The notes below the pieces were generated by a model. That model did no database searches and was not told the origin of the DNA. It worked only from the letters and a program-made list of their open reading frames with translations. The position numbers and the translations under genes were made by a program. From positions 1 through 21,921 of the forward strand of contig DOMW01000150.1 in the NCBI GenBank assembly GCA_003510345.1: a DNA stretch of 21,921 nt, given 5' to 3'. The stretch comes from Clostridiales bacterium (GTDB lineage Bacteria > Bacillota > Clostridia > Christensenellales > Christensenellaceae). The stretch's first letter is position 1; each line of letters opens with the position of its first letter. Positions 14,726 through 21,912 of this stretch are shown piece by piece.

Positions 14726-15722
14726 CTTCGTCTCCACCTCTGGCTATGTCGATCTCTCCGTCGTCTTCCAGCTTGCGAATCACGTTTACAATCTTCTGCT
14801 GGGCCTCTTCCACGTCACGCACGCGGACAGGCCCCATATATTCCATATTCTCCAGTATCGTATCGTGCAGTCGCGTCGATATATTCGCGTAGATCTTCTG
14901 CGCAATATCGTCTTCTTCGTTTGTGCCTTTCAGCGCCATTGTGAGCGTATCGTTATCTACCTCACGAAGCACGCGCTGCATTGCCTGGTCTGTAAGCTTC
15001 ACAATATCCTCGAATATGAACATCCGCCTTCTGATCTCGTCCGCAAGCTCGGGGTCGTCCATCTCGATTTTTTCCATGATATGCTTTTCTGTTCCGCGGT
15101 CTATCGCGTTTAACATGGCGACGATCGTATCCACGCCGCCCACGGATGTGTTTTCTTCCTGCCCGATACTGGAAAGCTTGTGCTCTAAAATACGCTCGGC
15201 CTCCTTGATATATTCCAGCGAAGCGCGGCTCATATTCGCCACCCTTTCCACAACCTTTGCCTGCAATTCATCATTGAGCTCCGCAAGTATACTTGCGGCC
15301 TTACCCGATTCCAAATACGACAAAATGAGCGCAATCGTCTGCGGATGCTCATTTTTAATAAAATTACCAAGCTGCATCGCATCCGCCCTGCGCGCAAAAT
15401 CAAACGGCCGCACCTGCAAGGAGGCCGAAAGCTTCCTGATAAGCTCATCCGCTTTTTCCTGCCCCACCGCGCTCATCAAAAGGTCGCGGGCGTAGTCGAT
15501 GCCGCCTTCCGAGATGTACTTCTGGGCGACACAAATATCATAAAACTCCTCGAGCACATCATCCTGCGTTTCTTTATCAAAGGTTTGCAGAGCGGTGATG
15601 TTCAAAGTAAGCTGCTCTATCTCTTCTTCCGTCAGATGCTGGTATATCTGGGCGGAGGCGTCTTTTCCAAGAGCAACCATTAAAATTGCCGCTTTTTCAC
15701 GTGGTGACATATCCTGTGCCAA
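14709..15722 (-). CDS. fliG: Flagellar motor switch protein FliG
   Basis: FliG sits on the MS-ring and converts MotA action to rotation. The 337-residue product shows the family pattern throughout: REKAAILMVALG at the start, the EHPQTIALILSYL motif in the middle domain, and a torque-generating C-terminal domain with MFIFEDIVKLTDQAMQRVLR and MGPVRVRDVEEAQQKIVNVI. The start is TTG 15722. Its ribosome-binding site AGGAGG (15732-15737) is formed by the two Arg codons that end FliF, 9 bases upstream. A later ATG (15710) would be 21 bases from that site and would trim the usual N-terminus. Confidence 0.97.
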   Translation of the reverse strand: MAQDMSPREKAAILMVALGKDASAQIYQHLTEEEIEQLTLNITALQTFDKETQDDVLEEFYDICVAQKYISEGGIDYARDLLMSAVGQEKADELIRKLSASLQVRPFDFARRADAMQLGNFIKNEHPQTIALILSYLESGKAASILAELNDELQAKVVERVANMSRASLEYIKEAERILEHKLSSIGQEENTSVGGVDTIVAMLNAIDRGTEKHIMEKIEMDDPELADEIRRRMFIFEDIVKLTDQAMQRVLREVDNDTLTMALKGTNEEDDIAQKIYANISTRLHDTILENMEYMGPVRVRDVEEAQQKIVNVIRKLEDDGEIDIARGGDEDALIV

Positions 15723-15728
15723 TCAAGT

Positions 15729-17375
15729 CTACCTCCTGCCGGTATAGTCATCCATCAGCCAGTTTCTTAAGATCTGGGCAATTCCTTCCGGGTTCCTCGA
15801 GACCAGCGCCTGCAACTGCCCCAGCGTCCCCGCCTCGTCCTGCCCCATAATATCGTCAATGGAGATCATCTCATCGGCCACAAGGTCTACCGGCCGGCGC
15901 TCCTGCTCTTCCAGCCACTTCATGCGCTGCGCCTCAAGCTCCATCTCCTTGCGCTTTTTCAGCGTGTTCATGATGAGCGTGATCACAATGATGATGCCGC
16001 CCAGCACGCCGCCTATCGTGATAATCCTCTGTATTAGGTTGTTCCGTTCCACGCGTTCAAGCGCCTCGGCCTGCTCGACCATCCGCTGTTGCAGCAGCGT
16101 ATTTTGTTCAAACGGCATTGCGGAAACCGTGATCAAGTTTAAAGGAATGCCGACCGCGGTCGATATTTGCGTGCGCACCTGCTCCAGCACGTCGTCCATA
16201 TTTTGGTCTGTATTGTCAAGTATCACCGTGGCGGACATCTCTTCGATCTTCCCTTCCGCCTGCTCTATCTGCTCACGCACTTCGTTCATCTCAGCGTTGA
16301 TGCTTTCCACCGTTTTATAATAGACGCTGTTCTCAAGCTCCGCCTGGTCAACCTGGTATACGGGCGCGCCGCCGTTCGGGTCCATCCCGGGGATACCTTC
16401 CGCCGCGTCGCCGTATAAAATACGCTCAATTTCCCTATTCCTTGAAACAATACCGCCTATATTTTCCGCTTCACCGATCTCCGTTACGGGCGTCAGTGTA
16501 ATAGATTCCGTCAGATGCTTGTCAAAATTTAGGCGAACATTCACATTCGCCGAAATCCGCTCCGGCCCGAACACCGGCGAAAGCAGGTTCATGATCTGCG
16601 TTTTGAATTGGTTGGACATGCCCATTTCCATATCAAGCCGCTTAGCCGCCGCGGTCGCGCCGCCGCCCGCGCTCATGTCGCTGCCGCTGTAATACTCCAT
16701 CGTCGAATTATTAACCACAGTAACATTTTCCGGCTCGAGTGAAGTCACCGCGCCCGATACCAGTTCGCGGATCATGTTCGCGTCTTCCTCTGTGAAACTC
16801 TGCCCGGCAAGCGGTTCTATGCCAATCGTCGCGGAAGCGAACGCCTCGTTCGAATCGTCAAAAGCCCACTCGCTTTGTATCACTGGGTTCAGCATGACGG
16901 CGCTCTGCTTTACTTTAGCCGTATTGTTGATCATCGCCGTAAGCTTATCTTCCGCCTGGAACTGGTAAATGCGCTGTTTGTCCTCCGCTGTGGCCCCAAA
17001 CGCCATTGCGTTGTCCATGTACAGTGAATTATTCAGGCCGGTGGTCGCGCCCGCCGTAGAGGAAGGCATCCCCTGCGCCGCCAATTCCATCCGCAGGGCA
17101 GCCGCCTGGTCTTCCGGCACCATGATCACGTTGTTTTCTGTCCTTATTTCCACCTGCTGCTCCGTCAGGTAGTCATAAATCGCCCCCGCCTCGTCCTGCG
17201 ACAACGTAGAACCGGGAAACAGCCCGACATAATTGACCTGCCCAAGCAAAGTAGAGATCACACCGACCAGTATGATGGCAATCACAATAATACCAATAAT
17301 CAAAATCTGCTGCGTAGTTTTCAGCTTTCTCCAGCCGTCGGTAAACCTTTTTAATGTATCAGTAAAATTGCCCAA
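15729..17375 (-). CDS. fliF: Flagellar MS-ring protein FliF
   Basis: FliF assembles the membrane MS-ring that nucleates the basal body. With the start chosen here the product has 548 residues. It has a first membrane helix near 24-45, YscJ-type periplasmic ring domains, an acidic coiled segment before the second helix (about 440-460, with IITIGGVLGGIIIVITLIM), and a cytoplasmic C-terminus ending in a FliG-binding segment with EGIAQILRNWLMDD. I place the start at TTG 17375 (MGNFTDTLKRF), because AGGAGG (17385-17390) lies 9 bases upstream. A longer frame from GTG 17408 would place that ribosome-binding site inside the gene. The usual fliE, flgB and flgC do not precede it. Confidence 0.96.
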   Translation of the reverse strand: MGNFTDTLKRFTDGWRKLKTTQQILIIGIIVIAIILVGVISTLLGQVNYVGLFPGSTLSQDEAGAIYDYLTEQQVEIRTENNVIMVPEDQAAALRMELAAQGMPSSTAGATTGLNNSLYMDNAMAFGATAEDKQRIYQFQAEDKLTAMINNTAKVKQSAVMLNPVIQSEWAFDDSNEAFASATIGIEPLAGQSFTEEDANMIRELVSGAVTSLEPENVTVVNNSTMEYYSGSDMSAGGGATAAAKRLDMEMGMSNQFKTQIMNLLSPVFGPERISANVNVRLNFDKHLTESITLTPVTEIGEAENIGGIVSRNREIERILYGDAAEGIPGMDPNGGAPVYQVDQAELENSVYYKTVESINAEMNEVREQIEQAEGKIEEMSATVILDNTDQNMDDVLEQVRTQISTAVGIPLNLITVSAMPFEQNTLLQQRMVEQAEALERVERNNLIQRIITIGGVLGGIIIVITLIMNTLKKRKEMELEAQRMKWLEEQERRPVDLVADEMISIDDIMGQDEAGTLGQLQALVSRNPEGIAQILRNWLMDDYTGRR

Positions 17376-17400
17376 AATGATACGCCTCCTTATACCAAAC

Positions 17401-17453
17401 AGATACACATAAATAGATGCACTTAAATACCACTTCCCGCAAATAAGTGCATC
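17401..17453. repeat. Repeat cluster upstream of fliF (perfect 10-base inverted repeat plus direct repeat)
   Basis: GATGCACTTA (17416-17425) and TAAGTGCATC (17444-17453) are perfect inverted copies separated by 18 bases. In addition AGATACACATAAATA (17401-17415) and AGATGCACTTAAATA (17415-17429) are direct copies matching at 13 of 15 positions. The same box therefore occurs three times in 53 bases, twice in one orientation and once reversed, just upstream of the fliF ribosome-binding site. As RNA it forms a 10-bp hairpin; as DNA it looks like a multi-site operator. No U-tract follows on the minus strand. Confidence 0.7.
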
Positions 17454-17508
17454 ACTCGCAAACTACCGCATCCGTGCTGTGTTTTCTATACTCTTCAGAT
17501 GAGCACTT

Positions 17509-17591
17509 GCCTTTTGTTCGTTATTCAATTTTGTCTAAGCGCCCTTCGCCCCGCCGTATCCCTGGCAGCTCCCTTTCGCGCGGCAAAAGGC
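17509..17591. repeat. 8-base inverted repeat in the cheA-fliF leader
   Basis: GCCTTTTG (17509-17516) and CAAAAGGC (17584-17591) are inverted copies 67 bases apart in the 234-base spacer between cheA and fliF. If transcribed from the promoter-like sequence over the end of cheA, the arms could pair in the leader RNA. The chance of such a match is moderate, so support is limited. No known riboswitch core was recognised in this spacer. Confidence 0.35.
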
Positions 17592-17592
17592 C

Positions 17593-17621
17593 ATTTTCCT
17601 TTCTATTAATCAATATGTCAA
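17593..17621 (-). promoter_or_regulatory. Possible housekeeping promoter overlapping the end of cheA, reading into fliF
   Basis: Minus strand TTGACA (17621-17616, a perfect -35) is followed after 17 bases by GAAAAT (17598-17593), four of six matches to TATAAT. The -35 lies in the last codons of cheA. Transcription would begin near 17586 and produce a leader of about 210 bases before fliF, containing the repeats at 17401-17591. The weak -10 limits confidence. Confidence 0.35.
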
Positions 17622-19769
17622 TATTCTATTGATATCCAATATAAGCGCAATCCCGCCGTCGCCCATCACGCTGCACCCGGCAAGGCCCTTTATCCGCCCA
17701 AACTGCCTGGTGATATAGATCGGCATCGGCTTGATTACCACTTGCTGCTCGCCCAGCAGCTTTTCGGCAAACAGGCAGGCCGAACCCGCCTCCGTTTCCA
17801 CCAATACCATAATACCATCGTTGAAGCTTGTCGTCTCTGTCTTCACGCCAAAGACGTCATGCAACCGCACCACCGGGTAACACTCCCCACGTATCATGAT
17901 CATTTCGTTGCCGTTCGGGTCCACAATGATCTTGTGCAGCTTAGGCTCAAGCGATTCGCGTATATTGAGTATAGGCACGATATACAGCGAGTCCCCCACC
18001 GATATCTTCATGCCGTTTAATATCGCCAGCGTAAGCGGAATATGCATTGTGATCGACGTACCCTGGCCTTCCACACTGTCCACAATAATGCTTCCGCCGA
18101 TATTTTCTATATTCGTGCGCACAACATCCATGCCCACGCCGCGGCCCGAATACTCGGAAACCTGCTCTTTTGTGGAAAACCCGGGCATCAGCGTAAAGCC
18201 AAACGCTTCCTGGTCGGAAATTTCCTCTTCCGATTTGGTTGTCAGTCCACGTTCGATCGCCTTTTTAATGATAACCGACCTGTTCATACCTTTGCCGTCG
18301 TCTATCACGCGCACAACGACGTCGCCGCCCGAATTGAGGGCCTCAAGCGTCACCTGTCCACGCTCCGGCTTGCCTGCCTTCAGGCGCTCTTGCGGCGTCT
18401 CCATGCCGTGATCCATCGCGTTTCTTATCAGGTGCATCAGCGGATCGCCCAAGCTGTCGATAATATTCTTATCTACCTCGGTATCCTCGCCAATAATGAC
18501 AAGCTCCGCGTTTTTCCCCGTCTTCTTGCTGATATCGCGCACAATCCTGCGCATTTTGTGGAATGTCGCGGCAATGGGCACCATGCGGATAGACATCACA
18601 ATATCCTGCAGTTCGTCCGTCAGCTTCCGAAGCTGGCGCGCCTGCTTGTCAAAGTTTTCCAGTTTCAAATCCTCAAGGTCGGGGTTCTTTGTTACCATAG
18701 ACTCCGTTGTAACGATCTCGCCCACCAGGTTCATCAACTTGTCTATCTTGTTAACATTCACACTGATAAAGCTCTGTATCGCCTTGGAATCGTCCTTTGC
18801 CGCCGGTTTTTGCGCCGCTGGCTTTTGCGCCGCCTTTGGGGCAACCGGTTTTTGCGCGGCGTCCGCCGCGGCGGGTGCAGCAACTACTACCTCATCGCTC
18901 TGCGGCGCGCCATCCGTTTCTTGCTGCGCCGGCTCCGCTTGCAGCTCTTCCTCAGGCAGCTCCACCTCGCTGAACTCATAGGTCTGCAAAAACATCGTTT
19001 CGGCAAGTTTTTGGCTGATAAGGTCTGTGTTGTGCTGTTTTGTTGTAAGAAATATCAATACGCCGTTTGCTATGATCTCCTCGTCGCAGTTTTCATTCAA
19101 GTCTTCCGGGAAGGTGACCATGCTGGAATACAGATCCTCAAGCGACATGATCACACCAAACGTGCGTACCGTTTCCATCTGGCATCCATCTTCAAATGTC
19201 AGTTTAATACGGTAGACCAGTTCATCCTCAGCAGGGGTAAGCCTGCTCAATATTTCGGCAAGCGGCTCTTCGGGGCGGCCTTGCGCCTCGTCGTCTTCTT
19301 CCTCCTGCGGGGCCGCCGTTATAACAGTATCCCCCGCCGCCGCGTCACCGGGCGCTTCCAGCGGAACGCCTTCCAGCAACCGTTTATAGATCGCCCGGAT
19401 CTCTTCCACCAGTTCGTCCGCCTCGCCATCCGGCGCATTGCCCTGCTTTATTTTCTCTATTTCATCTTTAAAGAAATCTATCGAACGCAATACAACATCA
19501 AAAATACCTTCCCACTCAGCTTCGGGCGGCGCTTCCTCCCGAATTTTGGAGAACATATCCTCCACCGCGTGGGCAAGCGACGTAATCTTGTCATACCCCA
19601 TCATTGCGGAAGAGCCTTTTATGGTATGCATAACCCGAAAGATTTCGTCGATTTCCGCTTTAGGTAAAACAGCTTCCCTTTCCCCGCTTAAAAGCACCTC
19701 TTCCAATTGTTCCAGAAGCTGGCTGTTCTCAAGAACATACATCTCAAGCATGGATTCATTTTCGCCCAC
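17610..19769 (-). CDS. cheA: Chemotaxis histidine kinase CheA
   Basis: CheA autophosphorylates under receptor control and passes phosphate to CheY and CheB. The 719-residue product has a P1 phosphotransfer domain with H48 in MHTIKGSS and a P2 response-regulator-binding domain (about 195-280). An Ala/Lys/Pro/Gln linker with repeated QKPAA units (about 300-335) follows. The dimerisation domain has NKIDKLMNLVGEIVTTES. The ATP-binding domain shows the N box (HLIRNAMDHGMETP), G1 (DDGKGM) and G2 (GRGVGMDVV). A CheW-like P5 regulatory domain ends the protein. The start is GTG 19769 with GAGGTG 8 bases upstream. It lies 80 bases after cheY. cheW and receptors are not in the window. Confidence 0.98.
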   Translation of the reverse strand: MGENESMLEMYVLENSQLLEQLEEVLLSGEREAVLPKAEIDEIFRVMHTIKGSSAMMGYDKITSLAHAVEDMFSKIREEAPPEAEWEGIFDVVLRSIDFFKDEIEKIKQGNAPDGEADELVEEIRAIYKRLLEGVPLEAPGDAAAGDTVITAAPQEEEDDEAQGRPEEPLAEILSRLTPAEDELVYRIKLTFEDGCQMETVRTFGVIMSLEDLYSSMVTFPEDLNENCDEEIIANGVLIFLTTKQHNTDLISQKLAETMFLQTYEFSEVELPEEELQAEPAQQETDGAPQSDEVVVAAPAAADAAQKPVAPKAAQKPAAQKPAAKDDSKAIQSFISVNVNKIDKLMNLVGEIVTTESMVTKNPDLEDLKLENFDKQARQLRKLTDELQDIVMSIRMVPIAATFHKMRRIVRDISKKTGKNAELVIIGEDTEVDKNIIDSLGDPLMHLIRNAMDHGMETPQERLKAGKPERGQVTLEALNSGGDVVVRVIDDGKGMNRSVIIKKAIERGLTTKSEEEISDQEAFGFTLMPGFSTKEQVSEYSGRGVGMDVVRTNIENIGGSIIVDSVEGQGTSITMHIPLTLAILNGMKISVGDSLYIVPILNIRESLEPKLHKIIVDPNGNEMIMIRGECYPVVRLHDVFGVKTETTSFNDGIMVLVETEAGSACLFAEKLLGEQQVVIKPMPIYITRQFGRIKGLAGCSVMGDGGIALILDINRILTY

Positions 19770-19849
19770 CTGCTTTTCACCTCACTCATGTAATATCAAA
19801 CAACTACGGCATAAATCACAAACAACCGGGTGACCGCCGCCCTTGCGGT

Positions 19850-20206
19850 TTACTTGAATTTGTTCAAGGCCGAAATAATGATCTCTTCCTTGAACGGTTT
19901 TACCACAAAGCCCTTAGCCCCGAGCATAACCGCTTCTTTTACCATAGCCTCCTGCCCCAGTGCCGATACCATGACGCAAACCGTCTGCGGCCTGATCTTC
20001 ATGATCTCCCGCAAGGCGTCGATGCCGGATACTTCCGGCATGGTAATATCAAGCGTCATAATATCCGGCTGAAGCTCCTGGCATTTTTGTATTGCCTGCG
20101 CCCCGTTCTCTGCTTCGCCAACAATTTCAAAACCATTTTTTGTGAGCATGTTTTTGATTGTGAGCCTCATAAAAGCAGCATCATCCACTATTACCACTTT
20201 TTTCAT
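19850..20206 (-). CDS. cheY: Chemotaxis response regulator CheY
   Basis: CheY carries the signal from CheA to the motor switch. This is a single 118-residue receiver domain with acidic pair D8/D9, phospho-acceptor D53, S81 and K103, with no output domain. The context (cheC-cheD upstream, cheA downstream) and length indicate CheY. GGGAGG lies 6 bases before ATG 20206, one of the strongest ribosome-binding sites in the window, suiting an abundant regulator. A 13-base palindrome, ACAACA-T-TGTTGT (20220-20232), lies just upstream of that site. Confidence 0.95.
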   Translation of the reverse strand: MKKVVIVDDAAFMRLTIKNMLTKNGFEIVGEAENGAQAIQKCQELQPDIMTLDITMPEVSGIDALREIMKIRPQTVCVMVSALGQEAMVKEAVMLGAKGFVVKPFKEEIIISALNKFK

Positions 20207-20219
20207 TGCAATCCTCCCT

Positions 20220-20232
20220 ACAACATTGTTGT
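20220..20232. repeat. Short palindrome before cheY
   Basis: ACAACA, one base, TGTTGT: a perfect 6-base inverted repeat directly upstream of the cheY ribosome-binding site, inside the 52-base cheD-cheY gap. It could be a small operator or chance. TATAAC lies close by on the minus strand but has no matching -35. Confidence 0.3.
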
Positions 20233-20258
20233 GTTATATACCTGCGCGCCGTGCGATG

Positions 20259-20741
20259 CTATATTTTCTTCGCGCCTTTGCCTACTGTCCGTATCATGAG
20301 CATCCCGTCATTCGTATCCAGCTCGATCGTCCTGCCAAACTCTCCGCCCAAGTCTTCCGCGATGATCGGGATCCTCAGCTTCAGCAGCGCCATTTTACTG
20401 TTGAAAGCATTTCGTTCCCCCACCTTCAACGCGTCAGATTTCATCGCGCCGCCGAACATATGCGCCCCGCCGGCAAGTTTTGCGACTATGGTGGCTTTTC
20501 GCGCCCCCGCTTTTATCATCCGCTCGTACAGTTCCACCACGCCCGTGTCGGCAAACTTCGCCCGGTTGGTGCCCCCTGCGGCGTTTCTGGAATCGGGCAG
20601 CACCACATGCACCATACCGCCGACTTTCGTCGCTTTATCGTATAGACAAACACCAACACAAGACCCCAGGCCGAGCGTTGTAATATTCTGCGGGCATTTA
20701 ACTACATCTAATTCTGCCATGCCGATAATTACAGGTTTCAT
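20259..20741 (-). CDS. cheD: Chemoreceptor glutamine deamidase CheD
   Basis: CheD deamidates specific receptor glutamines and also binds CheC, raising its CheY-P phosphatase activity. The 160-residue product has the family core TTLGLGSCVGVCLYD with T22, nucleophile C28 and H45 (in GGMVHVVLPDS), matching the Thr-Cys-His arrangement of Thermotoga CheD. AKLAGGAHMF and ERNAFN segments follow. Its ATG directly follows the cheC stop (TAA then ATG with no gap) and has no obvious ribosome-binding site of its own, so translation is probably coupled to cheC. This would keep the two partners in proportion. Confidence 0.96.
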   Translation of the reverse strand: MKPVIIGMAELDVVKCPQNITTLGLGSCVGVCLYDKATKVGGMVHVVLPDSRNAAGGTNRAKFADTGVVELYERMIKAGARKATIVAKLAGGAHMFGGAMKSDALKVGERNAFNSKMALLKLRIPIIAEDLGGEFGRTIELDTNDGMLMIRTVGKGAKKI

Positions 20742-21347
20742 TTACATATTCAGCGCTTTCTTCAACTTTTCTAACGATTCAATGGTAGGAATCAAGAAAA
20801 AATGACCGTGAATACATTCAGCCGCACCTCCAAACTGTGTATCCAACATTAAAACGGACTCACCGACTTCCCCGTAAACCAATGCCGGCACATTCATAAT
20901 TGCCATGGCCATATCCGCAGTCATAGCGGGAATAGAGATATCTATCCTCATGCCCGTCATCTCTGAGATTGCCGACAAATAAGAGCCCGCCAATATATTG
21001 GTAACTTCCTTCAACAGGTCAAAGTCTTCCAGGTTTATCCCGTTCTCTATGCTGACATCCTGGCCCATCAGCGCTTTTACCGTCTCCACAGAGTCTTCCA
21101 GTTCCTGCGCCAAAAGGATATAACCCTCCATGTCATCCTGGAGCTGCACTAAAATACCCAAGATCACATGCTCGGGGTCGCCGATAATATTCGTCATTTC
21201 GGAAAACTGGATCAACTCACACCGCGGCACATTGATTGTCACGGTTTGCCCAAGCATCTCTGACAGTGCGGAAGCAGCATTACCGGCGCCAATATTGCCT
21301 ATCTCTTTTAGCAGATCCAAATCAGCTTCGTTAATGTTCATGCCCAT
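20742..21347 (-). CDS. cheC: CheY-P phosphatase CheC
   Basis: CheC dephosphorylates CheY-P and is controlled by binding CheD, forming an adaptation loop. The 201-residue product has the two internal repeats typical of the family. Both keep the catalytic ExxN pair: E15/N18 in LLKEIGNIGAGNA and E114/N117 in LLKEVTNILAG. Length matches class I CheC. GGAG lies 7 bases before ATG 21347. It is the first gene of the block and abuts cheD. A housekeeping-type promoter lies about 160 bases upstream. FliY in this window carries the same domain, so two CheC-type phosphatases are encoded in one cluster. Confidence 0.96.
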   Translation of the reverse strand: MGMNINEADLDLLKEIGNIGAGNAASALSEMLGQTVTINVPRCELIQFSEMTNIIGDPEHVILGILVQLQDDMEGYILLAQELEDSVETVKALMGQDVSIENGINLEDFDLLKEVTNILAGSYLSAISEMTGMRIDISIPAMTADMAMAIMNVPALVYGEVGESVLMLDTQFGGAAECIHGHFFLIPTIESLEKLKKALNM

Positions 21348-21500
21348 ATCTATTCTCCATTTCAGAACGGCATAAACCGCCGTAATTTGCTAAATCTCAT
21401 CGAACCTTCTGAGTAGACGAACGGAGGGAAAGGCACTTTGTTTGCCGTCCACCCCTTCTCCACCCGAGCATGCCTGACTCAATCAGCACACAAAGCTTAG
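21348..21500 (-). other. Leader region of the cheC operon
   Basis: This stretch between the predicted start site (about 21501) and cheC has no convincing gene. A small hairpin, ACGGC-GGTTTAT-GCCGT on the minus strand, lies about 15 bases before the cheC ribosome-binding site and could affect initiation. A GGCA/TGCC stem lies further up, around 21434-21448. I looked for a c-di-GMP riboswitch core and did not find one. Confidence 0.3.
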
Positions 21501-21507
21501 CTATATT

Positions 21508-21536
21508 ATAATATCCTATTTGCAAATATAAATCAA
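21508..21536 (-). promoter_or_regulatory. Housekeeping (sigma-A-type) promoter for the cheC operon
   Basis: On the minus strand TTGATT (21536-21531) is separated by exactly 17 bases from TATTAT (21513-21508). An overlapping perfect TATAAT (21510-21505) is at 20-base spacing. The surrounding 21500-21545 is AT-rich while the flanks are GC-rich, which supports a promoter. Transcription would begin near 21501. No sigma-28 motif was seen here, so the chemotaxis block and possibly fliF onward may be driven by the housekeeping sigma factor. Confidence 0.6.
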
Positions 21537-21818
21537 TAGAAGTTTTGGTTAGATTTGAGCGGGTCATTTCAGGTAACCACTGATTAAAGCGAGTTCGTGG
21601 ATTTCCGCGCAGTTTTTATTCGAGGCAGTTTCGGCAGGTTCCGTTCCTCGCGACGCGCAGAGTGGGTTATAGGCAGCGCCGCCATGTGTCTTTGCGGACC
21701 TTTTTCGGGCGGCAGGTGGGTGAGGTTGGCCTGTGGCCCGGTTAAACATGTCCGCCCAAATACGAACTCATGTTCTATTGTACAAATATCTTACGTTTGC
21801 TTTTTGGTATTCCTATTG
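21537..21818. other. Gene-free stretch at the right edge
   Basis: No recognisable gene lies here. A 61-codon minus-strand frame (21564-21749) has no ribosome-binding site and resembles nothing I know. The stretch holds weak GC-rich inverted repeats (GGGCGG at 21707-21712 with CCGCCC at 21752-21757; CGAGG with CCTCG near 21631-21660) and the LexA-like site listed separately. It probably separates the flagellar cluster from an unrelated neighbour beyond the window. Confidence 0.5.
21764..21775. promoter_or_regulatory. Possible LexA (SOS) box
   Basis: CGAAC-TCAT-GTTCT contains a perfect GAAC-N4-GTTC palindrome, matching the Gram-positive LexA site CGAAC-N4-GTTCG at nine of ten positions. It lies in an AT-rich pocket. 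On the minus strand it sits between a weak TTGTAC and TATTTG spaced 17 bases apart. No SOS gene is present in the window; one could begin beyond the right edge. An eight-base match could occur by chance about once in three windows of this size. Confidence 0.35.
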
Positions 21819-21912
21819 GGGGTGCGAAACGAGCGCGCCCCGATGGGCGATGCAGCGAGTGCAGCACCCGCTGAGTATGAGACGAGGGCAAACGCCGCAA
21901 GGCGCGCCGCCC
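21819..21912. repeat. GC-rich hairpin cluster at the right edge
   Basis: Three consecutive inverted repeats are visible. A: GGGGTGCG with CGCGCCCC around a 7-base loop (21819-21841, one G-T pair). B: TGCA/TGCA inside GGG/CCC (21845-21869). C: CGCC-GCAA-GGCG, a GNRA-type tetraloop, inside GGGC/GCCC (21886-21912). No protein frame of note covers it. It resembles the fliL-fliM spacer in being a run of short GC-rich hairpins with GCGAG or CGAGCG motifs, though the sequences are not copies. It could be a palindromic intergenic repeat or part of a structured RNA that continues off the edge. Confidence 0.5.

Noticed and set aside
14166..15113. 315-codon plus-strand frame opposite fliH and fliG
   Set aside because: Ser/Cys-rich antisense shadow of two well-supported genes, with no motif of its own.
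17376..17408. Longer FliF start at GTG 17408
   Set aside because: It puts the perfect AGGAGG inside the gene and adds 11 residues not typical of FliF; TTG 17375 fits spacing and family N-terminus.
17535..17594. 19-residue leader-peptide-like frame after cheA with an AAAGGA before it
   Set aside because: The ribosome-binding spacing is too short and the peptide has no run of one amino acid or other attenuator feature.
18042..19667. 541-codon open frame on the plus strand opposite cheA
   Set aside because: It is a shadow of cheA: composition is Arg/His/Leu-rich with no known motif, while the cheA frame has every expected domain. Long antisense frames arise here from codon bias.
21348..21500. 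c-di-GMP riboswitch in the cheC leader
   Set aside because: GGCAAAC occurs but the remaining conserved core elements and the paired-stem layout are absent.
21564..21749. 61-codon minus-strand frame next to the LexA-like site
   Set aside because: No ribosome-binding site, no recognisable motif, and a start only about 15 bases from the site, leaving no room for a promoter and leader.
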